DNA of 64,000 bases from Clarkia xantiana subsp. parviflora (lineage: Eukaryota; Streptophyta; Magnoliopsida; Myrtales; Onagraceae), in NCBI GenBank assembly GCA_036873135.1, contig JAPTYO010000007.1, positions 26,704,763-26,768,762 of the forward strand, written 5' to 3'. Under the pieces are notes generated by a model. That model ran no database searches. It saw nothing but the letters and a program-made list of their open reading frames with translations, and was not told the DNA's origin. Shown piece by piece: positions 12,540 to 24,345 of this stretch; positions within the stretch are counted from its first letter, which is position 1, and the number at the start of each line of letters is the position of its first letter. Position numbers and translations under genes: made by a program.

Positions 12540-14418
12540 TATGGCTAACCTTTTCGATGGTTCATTCCTAATTATATGCACTTTTCTACTCATATTTAGT
12601 ATACATAATACATAGAACAAATTCACTTATATTCTTATGTTTTTAAAGAAGGTACTAGCAGAAAATGAGAGACAACTGATAATCTAACAAAATGTAAAAA
12701 TATTCATGACTAATACTTTATTTCTTACGAAATGACCCGGTACAAGGGGAGATTAGTTCAGATGTGAAACAACCATGCTACGGATGCTGCTCTCCGGATG
12801 GGCCCTTCCCAGAACCACCTGTGGAAAAAAAATCTAACAAACCAGGCATTCATTTAGTGAGATTTTTCTTAACTGAAAATGTAACTGAATTGCAATTTTT
12901 TTTAAATTGATATAATAGAACGACATATACGTTTTATAACATTATTTGTTGCAATAATATAAATAATTTAGAAAATACAATATCATATGTCACCGTAAAA
13001 CTCTTCATATAAAAGAAATAAGAGTAAACTAGAAAAACTCTTAATTATTATATTTAAAATTAAATAATATTATAATAAATAAAAATAATATAATTATATG
13101 ATATTATTTAATGATAAATTTTTTTTCTAGTGTATTTTAAAATTCAAAATTGTACATTGACACGACACAATAATAAAAATCTGTAACCATAAACTCTAAT
13201 TTTAAACGTCGGTTTTAATATTAACATCATTTATATTTTAATTTAATCAAATAGAATTATATTTTTTAATTAGATTAGATAAAATTGTACTAAGTAATAA
13301 ATAACAATACATAAATAAATTAAACAAGAATAAAAGAAATTGTAACTCTACGACATGATGATGTCATGGTGGAAGAAAATAATAATTTACCAAAAAAGAA
13401 AATTAATCGTAGAAGTTGGCTTGTGTTTGAAAATCCACATTTTTTTTTTCATTGTTGAAGATTCCATTCTAAATGAATTTGGGAATCTTCGAGGATTTAG
13501 CTGCACCACGGTTCTCTCCCTCCCTCCCTCCATCATTTATGGGTTTCATTGTTTTTGTCTGGTCCTGCTAATTCTCCAATAGCGCTTGGCAATGACGTGA
13601 TGCTTTCATGCCATTTCCGTTTCTCTGTCGAACCACACCTTTGCTTTTCACTTCAAAATTCGTCGTAATTGGAGCCAACTCGCGTGGTCATTGATACCCT
13701 CGCCACTTTCTGCTTCCGGGTATTATAAGATTTTCCATGTTATCTAAGTTCTTAACGATTGCTTAATCTAGTTCTCTACTTAATATGCGTAACAAGCAAA
13801 TGTGTTTGTGATGTATTATTACTGATTTTCTATTTTTTTTTAAACAAAATTTGCTGAAACTTGCAAATGTCTAATTTATATTTATAAACGTGTTAAGCAT
13901 TTGTAAGTGGTCAATTTCATTTTTTGAGGTTTGTTCGATATGAGGATAAATTGCATTTCACAACTGTTGGGAATAATTTGGATAATATGTTGTTATGGAA
14001 AATTAATGTAAGAGCAACCATGTTCAAAGAATTATTGCTTCTTTGTTGAAATGCCCTGTTGTCATAATCAAGATATCATATAGTAGAACCTCTTTAATGT
14101 TTTTGATGATTCCCAAGCAGTAATATGCGTGATGTCGATTTCAAATAATAGCTCTATAATCTATCCATACTAATATAGCTCATGTATGCTTTGGGTTGGT
14201 TTTTCTTAAGAATATACCATTTCCATTATGCTTAATAGAATCTACATTGATGTTTAATATATCTTTTTTGTTTTTCCTAATATGTGCAGCTTTGGTTGGT
14301 TCTCTAAGCCGAATAATATCTAGATCTTAAGACATTTTCCAAATGATATTTGAGTGGTTATCGTTCTACGTTTCTGCCTTGGATACTTGTGGACAGTTTC
14401 CACTTATAGTAGACAGAG
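12540..14418 (+). promoter_or_regulatory. upstream and 5' UTR region of OSCA copy 1
   Basis: Collinear with 29768-31649 (unit 2) and 47390-49255 (unit 3). It holds an AT-rich stretch, a CT-rich tract (CTCTCCCTCCC near 13510-13535) typical of plant 5' leaders, and a probable 5'-UTR intron ending at GTGCAG (about 14289) before the leader that carries the ATG. No TATA box can be assigned with confidence. Confidence 0.45.
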
Positions 14419-16171
14419 ATGAACCTTGCTGCTCTTCTAACTTCTGCTGGAATTAACATAGCTGTGTGTGTGGTGTTACTGTCCCTTTATTCTATCTTGA
14501 GGAAACAACCTTGCAACTTCAGTGTGTATTTTGCACGGATGCTTGCGCAAAAAGGCCCAATAGGCCAATGATCCCAACTTCCTCAATAGGTTTGTTCCTT
14601 CTTCAAGTTGGCTTATGAGAGCTTGGGAAGCAACTGAAGATGAACTTTTATCAATTGGTGGTGTTGATGCTGTAGTTTTCCTCCGGATCATTGTATTCAG
14701 GTGGGTTATACCTTTTTTAGTCACTTTGTATCTGTGAAGACACACACCAGATCTTTCTCTGCCACAGCTTTCTATGTAAATGAGTTTGCATCGCCATTGC
14801 ACTAAAATAGGTGTATGATCCACAAAATGTCTAAATCATTTTACTTTAAGTTCTCGATAGCTTAGTAAGGCTAAAATATAGTTTGTCAAACTATTATGTT
14901 GCTTGAATTTTATGGTTTAAATAAATTTCCAACATTTAAAGTTTGAGTACCTCATTTATCAAAGTTTTGAAGTGTTTGCATTTATTTATAGTTATCTCAT
15001 TTCTTCTTTCATTATTCATCATGCTACTCATTCCATCATATTTCAGACTTATAACTAAAATTTTCTTTGCAGTCTCCGGATTTTCTCGGTCGCTGCTTTT
15101 GTTTCCATGTTTCTAGTTCTACCCTTTAATTATTATGGACAGGAGAGGGAGCACACGTCGATTACATTAGAGTCATTACAGGTCTTTACAATTGAAAATG
15201 TAAAAACAGGGTCGAGATGGTACGTATGGCAAAATTAATATTTATGTTGTGGTATTAACTACATTTTCTCTCTAAACCAAGCAATGCATGACTAAGTTTT
15301 TGCTATATATATCATTTTTTTTTATGTATGTCAGACTTTGGGGCCATTGTCTTGCACTTCACATTATAACATTATCAACCTGGATTTTTCTTTACTTGGT
15401 AAGTGATAATCACAGTTTCATACATCTTTTTTTCTGGTTGATACAAGTTTAATTTCTTATTGTTTTACTACCATTTTGATTAGGAGTACAAAAACATTAC
15501 TAACATAAGGTTGACACATCTAAGGACATCTCCTCCAAAACCAAGTCAATTTACTGTTCTTGTCCGTTCCATCACTTGGTATCAAGAATGTTCATACAGT
15601 GATACTGTGAAAAAGTTCTTTTCAGAATATCACGGCTCAAGCTACTTGGGGTATCAAATGGTTTATCGGTGTGGTAAACTTGAAAAGATGCTAGTAAGAA
15701 ACCATTTAGCAATGATTCTTCTGTGATTATTTTCATAGTGTCTTGATTATCAAGATTCCTATTATTTTATCTTCTACTAGCTACTACGTCAGTTTCAATT
15801 TTTTTTTTTTTACTGAAATGGCAAAGTGGAAGAAATAACAAGAAAAAATAAAGTATTTGTGTTAGTAGCTAAATTTTCCTCTCTTGCAGTCACATATGTT
15901 ACAAAGCATTATCAGCATATATTTATCTTTGAAGTCTTTATAAATCAATTTTTACATCTCTATATTTTGCTTATCTTTTACTTCAATATTAAAATGCCTG
16001 GGGGATTTAATGCAGAGGATTGCAGATAAGATGATGAAAGTTTCTCAAACATGTTCACCGAATCTATTTCAATGCGGTACCCCTCCTCCAAATGCCTTTA
16101 GGGTTCTTTCTAGAGAAAATAGCAACAGGTGACCTGGTTACCATGATATGGGTATTATAACATCAGATAAG
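14419..16171 (+). pseudogene. OSCA/CSC1-like (RXW8-type) copy 1, truncated after exon 5 and disabled
   Basis: Five of the ten exons of the intact copy are present: 14419-14700, 15073-15219, 15335-15398, 15484-15693 and 16016-16171. Three lesions are visible. Exon 1 has a net +1 change at CCAATAGGCCAATGATCC. The first base of exon 3 is A instead of G, so the codon split across introns reads TG/A, a stop. Exon 5 has AGG-TGA where copy 3 has AGG-CGA. After exon 5 the intron breaks at 16209 into unrelated sequence, so the whole C-terminal channel domain is missing. A short transcript could still be made, but not a channel. Confidence 0.9.
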
Positions 16172-16209
16172 GTAGTTTTATTTGCCTTAAAAGATTGTTA
16201 GGTGCATAT

Positions 16210-16712
16210 TTATAAGAAAAAAAATTCATAGATATTAACACTAAATAGTATTATTTACTTTTGTGGATTTTTCCGATGCATTTTAAATTTTAAAATCGCC
16301 AGCCGTGCCATGTGGCGAAACATTCGCTGCAAGTCATCATCTAATTTAATTAAAAAATATTTATTTATATTTAGATATGCTAGTTGTTGAAACGCGTGTC
16401 ACACAAAACTCGGCTTAGATGAAAACTTTTGTAGTGTCATTAAGTCGTGTTTTAGGTGAAATTTTAAATTAATATATGTATGAATCTTATTTTTTTTTAT
16501 TAATTACAGTAGTGTAATAGTAAAACCAATGTTCATAATGATATTGTAAAAATTTGACTGTTATCACTATTTGATAACGATATTTAATAATAAATAATAT
16601 TATATTGTAAATAAAAGTATAAACTTATATTTATTGACATCATTTTAATAACAATATTATTTATTTATGTAAAAAACTTGAGTAATTTAAATTTTAAAAT
16701 CTTTTACACGAC

Positions 16713-16775
<63 letters not shown>

Positions 16776-17359
16776 TAATCTCTAGTCAAGCAAAGTATGA
16801 TGAAATCCTCAATTCGAATGACCCGTTGATCATCAGTAATGTCTTGCACGAATAGATCCTCCTAGGAATAGCTCTCATTTATGTTACGTGGGCATTATAA
16901 ACTACATAATAACCGATTTCACACAGTTATCGTTTTATAGCTTAACAAAGTATATTAATGTGTCAATATTATTAATTGGATAGCAATCCAAAACTATCGT
17001 GAATGATCCACTTACCTATCACGTAAGGGGCACAGGACCTCATTAAAAGGTCCCAAATATCTTATCAGTCAGGACAATCTATGAAAAAATTAAGGTATCA
17101 TTAATTAAATTAATGATACAATTCAATCCTAATTTTCTATAACAGTTACTACTTCAGCTTCAGAGGTGATTATTGGGCTAATTTCAATTCATCTATATGT
17201 GAAAATCTAGACGTGGTCAAGTTCGAGCTCGCACCTCAACTCCATCCATGTCCCAATAATTTATGTATCACATGAAGAACAGATAAGCTAAGGTTGCCAA
17301 AACATTAGTCTAATAAATAAGGATTAAGTAGATGTGGTCCACTTTGATTTTGAGTGGTC
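16210..17359. other. junction segment preceding RPS15 copy 2 (no gene)
   Basis: AT-rich sequence present only between OSCA intron 5 and the RPS15 upstream region in units 2 and 3 (34051-35125 in unit 3). The two copies differ by a few percent plus small indels. A (TA)n tract lies at about 16718-16770. No open frame or RNA gene is recognised. Confidence 0.7.
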
Positions 17360-17529
17360 ACTGAATATTTCTAATAACGTTGTCGGATCAACCACGCATA
17401 TTTGGAGATGCTGATTTTGCTGCTATATCCCGCCGGAAAAGCCATATGGGAGTGGGACCCCCATCTAATAATAATAACTAGCGCTAGCAGTTCAGCTATT
17501 AGGATTTAGGACTTAGGAGCGATTATTAG

Positions 17530-17778
17530 TAGTGCTGGCAATTTGGACTCGGCACGATGGGCCGACACGAACACGACACGAAAATTACGAGTTTGTGTTT
17601 AATTTTAATGACACGGCACGATACGATATAACACGATTTTTAAACTAAAATGGTTAAATATTAATTTTTTATTCAATTTACTATAAATTTTTTGTGTCAA
17701 TTTTTCATGTTGGGCCGTGTTTGGGCTGACACCCAAAACCCAAAACACGACACGAACCCGCACGAATTACTAGCCCTA
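17530..17778. mobile_element. hAT-type MITE upstream of RPS15 copy 2
   Basis: Ends TAGTGCTGGCAATT and ACTAGCCCTA with the 8-bp duplication ATTATTAG on both sides (17522-17529, 17779-17786). Orthologous to the insertions at 7998 and 35290. Confidence 0.82.
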
Positions 17779-17811
17779 ATTATTAGGAATACCATAATCA
17801 TACATTTTTCA

Positions 17812-17864
<53 letters not shown>

Positions 17865-17946
17865 TATATTTAAAGCGAACATAACACAAACCTCAAGCGG
17901 TTATAATCTGAGTATTTGAAATATTATAACTATACTGTATACAATG

Positions 17947-17984
<38 letters not shown>

Positions 17985-18241
17985 AAGTTTGAACACAACA
18001 CAAAACTCACCGAGTATTAAAAATATCATAACAATAACAATTTTTATTTTTCATAAATACCAAAGTTCAAACACGATACGAACTCAAGTGGTTATGGAGT
18101 GGTTACCGTGTGCGTAATTTGAGACTTGAACTCGAACATGGTACGCAACTATCACCGTGTTATTGTGTTAGTGTTATGGTATCCCAATTATGACGCTAAA
18201 GTTGGGCTATAATTGCAATTCGACACGGCCAAAATCATCTT

Positions 18242-18335
18242 AGGCCCAAATGTAGCTCGGCCCATCATTCAGGGTTTAGTTCCTTCTTCTACATAAGCTA
18301 TATATAAAAGCCAACTACTGCTGTGTCAAACCCTA
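18242..18335 (+). promoter_or_regulatory. RPS15 copy 2 promoter: site II, TATA, telo-box
   Basis: AGGCCCA at 18242-18248, GGCCCA at 18259-18264, a TATATATAAAAG box at about 18299-18310 and telo-box AAACCCTA at 18328-18335. Order and spacing are the same as in copy 1, so the regulatory module was duplicated with the gene. Confidence 0.75.
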
Positions 18336-18399
18336 GCGGCGCAACTGAACCAACTCCTTCTTCTTTGCATCAGAGGCGCTTCTTCACCGATTCGCAGCC

Positions 18400-19674
<1,275 letters not shown>

Positions 19675-20074
19675 AAGAGTTGTGCTGCAGCAGCCAAAAC
19701 ATGTTTAGTTTCTGCGCAATATGAACTTTCCTATCTCATTAGTAGTTGTGTTGTGCTGCTTTCTTCAATGTTCTTAAGAGTTCTGCGTTTTATTTAATTT
19801 TGAGACAAGTAGTAGAATCTTTATGGATTTGGGACGCAGTGTTTTTGGTCATAAACAAGTTTTATCTGAATTTATAGTTTGATTATATTTTGTCTTGCTT
19901 TTACATTTGTTGAAATTGACAAAAGAAAGCCATTATAAATATATATATACAATAGTGAATATAATCAAATTGTATGTAATATGTTATAATTGTTTAGCGT
20001 TTTGTTCTTTAGCTAAAATTTCTAGTTTAAACTTTGTTGAGTTTGAATAGAAAAATATTTATGGTTATTATTTA

Positions 20075-21456
20075 GGGAATAGAACTTAAAAACTGTCACA
20101 ATTTTGACCCAAATGTCAGTTTAGTGTTTCAATTTTAAACTGTTGATATTTTGTGTCCCAATTTTTAGTTTTGTTGCTATTTGGTTTTCCATTAGATTTT
20201 GGGTTAATGACTAAGGAGATGTCTGAAGTTTGCCCAATGTTAACGGGAGAGGTCTGAAGTTTCAAATGTTGATTTGAGAGGTCTGAAGTTTCAACTTTGT
20301 TGATAACAACGGTCTCCGTCTGTTTTTACCCTTAATTGTGACGGAAATTGGTCACGTGCTTGGCATGTGACTAGAAATAAAATAAAATTCCAAAAATGCC
20401 CTTCTATCAAAGTTCTCCCCTCACATGCTTGAAAGAAAAGACGAAAATGCCCTTAAAGCCACCACGGCTCCGGCCACCGCCACCCGACTCCGGCCACCAC
20501 CACCTCGGCTCCGACGACCACCACCGAACTCCGGCGACCACCACCGACCACCAACACGGCTCCGATCGGAGCCGAAAAGCTCCGATCGGAGCTCTGTGGC
20601 TCCAGATCGGGGCCACAGAGCTCCCGATCGAAGCCCCGTGGTTCCAGATCGTGGCCACAGAGCTCCGATCTGGAGCTTTGTGGCTCCGATCGGAGCCGTG
20701 TTGGTGGTCGGTAGTGGTCGCCGGAGCTGAGATGGTGGTCGCCGGAGTAATTTGACTTTAGGGGTAATTTTGTCATTTCACATTTACTCAAATGAGATAT
20801 TAAATAAAACAAAATATTAAAAGGGCAAGAATGTCATTTCACACAATTATGTTAAATTTAACCCTAAAAATGGACGGAAAACCTCAAATCAACAAAGTTG
20901 AAACTTCTGACCTCTCAAATCAACATTTGAAACTTCAGTCCTCTCCCGTTAACATGGGGCAAACTTCAGACCTCTCTTAGGTTATTAACTCTTAATTTTA
21001 ACAGATTTAATTGAAAAGACTACCTTATCCTTTTTTTTAAGCCTCCGATTCCGGCCACCCATCCCGATTTCGGCTACCCCACCTCCGATTTCGGCAATCC
21101 ATCCCGATTCCGACCACCCCACCTCTGATTCCGGCTACCCACCTTCTATTCCGGCCACGACGGTGCAGCTGCAACTGGTTATGGCCGAGAGAGAAGAAGA
21201 AGAAGGTGGTCGGAATCGGAGGTGTGTGGCTAGAATCGGTGGTGGTGGCCGGAATTGGAGGGGCTATTTTAGGATTTTTTTAAAAATTATTTACTCACAT
21301 GCTGGTCACGTGACCACATTCTGTCCAATTTAACCCTAAAAATAGACGGAGACACCAAATAGCAACATATATGAAATTAGAACATGTAAACCTCAGACAC
21401 CAAACTCCAAACTGACACATGAGTTAAAATTGTGATAGTTTTTAGATTCTATTCCC
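20075..21456. mobile_element. outer Mutator-like TIR element (GGGAATAGAA type), unit 2
   Basis: Left end GGGAATAGAACTTAAAAACTG and right end TTTTTAGATTCTATTCCC are inverted repeats. The exact 9-bp duplication TATTATTTA is at 20066-20074 and 21457-21465. A 9-bp duplication with long TIRs points to the Mutator superfamily. It has no transposase. It contains the inner element 20201-20991; without that it is close to the 591-bp copy in unit 3 (38871-39461). Confidence 0.85.
20201..20991. mobile_element. inner Mutator-like foldback element (GGTCTGAAG type), unit 2
   Basis: Arms begin GGGTTAATGACTAAGG and end TTAGGTTATTAACTC. Each arm carries three spaced copies of GGTCTGAAGTTT or its complement. 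The core (about 20460-20760) has CCGGCCACC/CCGGCGACC words and palindromes of the type GCTCCGATCGGAGC. The unit 3 outer element has no insert at this site, giving an empty-site comparison. The target duplication is not clean. Open frames over the core are repeat artefacts. Confidence 0.75.
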
Positions 21457-21544
21457 TATTATTTATCCATTCATCACATTATGATAATATTGTAGGTTGA
21501 AAGATAATAATGATGATAATAAATAAATTCTTAAAGTTGATAAT

Positions 21545-22108
21545 TAGGGGCGGCAATTCGTGCTAATATGTGTTAATGACTGTGTCGTGCTAAATTTACT
21601 GAACACGAACATGCATGGTAAACTTATTGTGCCACGTTTTACAAACACGATCACGACACAAATATTTCCGTGTGTGTTTGTGTCGTGTTATCATGTCGTG
21701 TAAGGATATACAGCTTTACATACTCCATACGAGATCTTTAAGCAAAAATTAAAATAATGGACTTCACGTATAAAAAAAAACTATGAATTAATATGTAGTA
21801 TTCATAATTTAATAATATATAGTTTATAAACACTAAAATTAAACCACTAATAGGAGTTTTTAAATGTAATAAATAATATTTGTTAAAAAGTACTTAAGAA
21901 TTAGTCCTAGTAGTACAACTTTATCGTGCTATTATGTGTGTCGTGTTATGATACTCAAACACGAACACGACACGAAAATTATATCGTGTTAATCGTGTTC
22001 GTGCTATTGTGTTATCGTTTTGCCATATGCTAGCACGAACACGGTTTTTTTTATGCGTTTTCGTGTCGTGCTATCGTGTCGGGCTAGTTGCCACAAATTG
22101 CCAGCCCA
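21545..22108. mobile_element. CACGACACG-rich TIR element, unit 2
   Basis: Same element and position as 11280-11835. It starts TAGGGGCGGCAATTCGTGC and ends AAATTGCCAGCCCA. No coding. Confidence 0.65.
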
Positions 22109-23478
22109 TTATAAATTTTTATATCTATTCTATTATGATATTTATATAATAGTAAATAAATAAATTTGTGCTGCGTTGGCATGATAATAAGTATTTGTGA
22201 CAAAAAACGAGAATTGTGAATTTTGACACAAATAAAAAATATTTCTTTACATTATATATATATATACTAGAAATTTTGGCACGCGCAACGCGCGTGCATA
22301 TATGTGCATATATGATTCGAACATTGTAAGAGTATTATATTAAAAACTAATAAAGTTAGGTTACACTTGCATATATATATATATATATAAACTCAGAGAT
22401 TTATTGATAGTAGGCCACTTATGAACTGGTTGAGATTTCACTGTAAATAAATAAATAAATAAAAGATATTTAGATTTTTCAAACAAAAGTAGAGAAGTTT
22501 AAAACGGTTTGAACTTTGAAATATGAGACTAATATTGTATTTAAACCGATAAGTGAAACTGGAGAGTAATAAACTAAATTTTGCACAATTCTTCTTAGAA
22601 ATAGCTAAAGACCATACAAAGCCTTTTGGAAAAAAAAATGTATTTGCTAACCACCAAATTACTGCTACAAATATAAAATAAGTCTAACAACTTAAAGCAA
22701 AAATTATTATTATTAGTAGCAAAATAATATTGGAAGTTATATGATTGATTATATAATATAATCAAATAACCAGAGGCTAAATGTGCTTATCTTTAAAGAA
22801 CAACCATAACAAAATTAATTAGTACACGCATTAACGGTGAAATTAATAATAAACTTGGAGGGAGGATGCTATAGTGACCAATGAAGATCATCGTGTTGTA
22901 CATACAACTCATCTATGAAAAAATATGAAAACATTCTTGCTAACATATTCAGGAGTTTGTATAAAAAAAATATGTGTAATAAATAGCGAAAGATTCTTGT
23001 TATTTACTTTTCTCACACACTTTTCAGAGCACCCATGAAACAACGTAGACTTTTAGAAATAGAAAGCTTGTTATACATAAAAGAGTGTTGGTTGGTTTGT
23101 GATAAATAAGTATTACCTTGCCTTAGTTATTTCTGTTTCTAAACCTCACTTACTAATTCTCATTGGTCTATACACACTTAGTTATCTATACACCAACACT
23201 ACAAGAAAATCCCAAAGTGCACACAGCCATACTAGTGTATAAGTGGTGTGCAATCAATTGTGCATACACATTCCATACATAAAAACACGGTGTGGATTTT
23301 AGACCTGGTAAATGGTACGTAAATTTTTTTGTGTGTAAACAGAGTGGATATGAATCAGTGTACAAGTTACACACGGAAAAAAAATGTGTGCAATCCAAAT
23401 GAGATTTCACTTCTATCCTACCCAATTTAATACTATATCTAACTTTTAGTAACACCTATCTCATTTCAATGTGCATCT

Positions 23479-23820
23479 TTAGTATTGGATTTATGATTTC
23501 AAAATAGTAACATTTAGTAACTAAAATTTAAACTCTATTTAGAACATTTAGTATTGCATTTGTGGTTCCAAAAATATTGAATTTAGTAACAACCAATTTA
23601 AAATCTATTTAGAGTATTTAGTATTGCATTTGTAGTTCCAAAAAAGCAGGATTTAGTAACTAATGATTTAAAATCTATTTAGAGCATTTAGTATTACATT
23701 TGTAGTTCCAAAAAAGACGGATTTAGTAACTATCAATTTAAAATCTATTTAGAGCTTTTAGTATTGCATTTGCGGTTCCAAAAAAGTCGGATTTAGTATC
23801 TAAATTTTAAAATCAATTTG
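23479..23820 (+). repeat. approximately 63-bp minisatellite inside the CACTA element
   Basis: About five tandem units containing AGTATTGCATTTGTAGTTCC, then AAAAA, then GATTTAGTAACTA, with moderate divergence. A single related unit in the same orientation lies near the other end (about 26905-26960). Confidence 0.8.
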
Positions 23821-24225
23821 TCATCTTTTGTAATGGATAAAATTAATTCTAATAGAGTTATTTACCTACAATCAATTCAATTCTAGAAATACACATTTAG
23901 TATTACAATCATAAATTTCAACGTTCTAATATGCAATATTGTTTAAAACTCTAATTATGTTTTAAAAAATAAGCATTACCAATATTTTGTATTAATAAAC
24001 TCAATCCAAGAGGTAACAATACATGTTAAGACTTGTGTAAGTACAATATTTTTATGACTCGAGAAATATAACAACAATGACTTGAAGAAATTTACAACAA
24101 TGACTTGAAGAACATTGACAATCATCTTCATAATGCATCGTTTTGTCCATGTATTGATTCTTATCACCTGTAATATTAAAAAAATAACAAATAATTAAGT
24201 CATTATCTAGCATAGAAAAATAAAT

Positions 24226-24345
24226 GAAAGATGTAAACATGGATTAAAGATATGCATACATATATGAAAGATGCAAATATGGATTAAAGATATGCATACA
24301 TATATGAAAGATGCAAACATGAATGAAAGATATTGCAAACATGCG
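24226..24345 (+). repeat. approximately 40-bp tandem repeat inside the CACTA element
   Basis: About three units of the pattern ATGAAAGATGCAAACATGG followed by ATTAAAGATATGCATACAT; the last is degenerate. Confidence 0.75.

Noticed and set aside
12111..12615. Frames rich in TGPV/KPV repeats on both strands
   Set aside because: They are translations of the CCGGTCCGG words of the MITE at 11998-12531.
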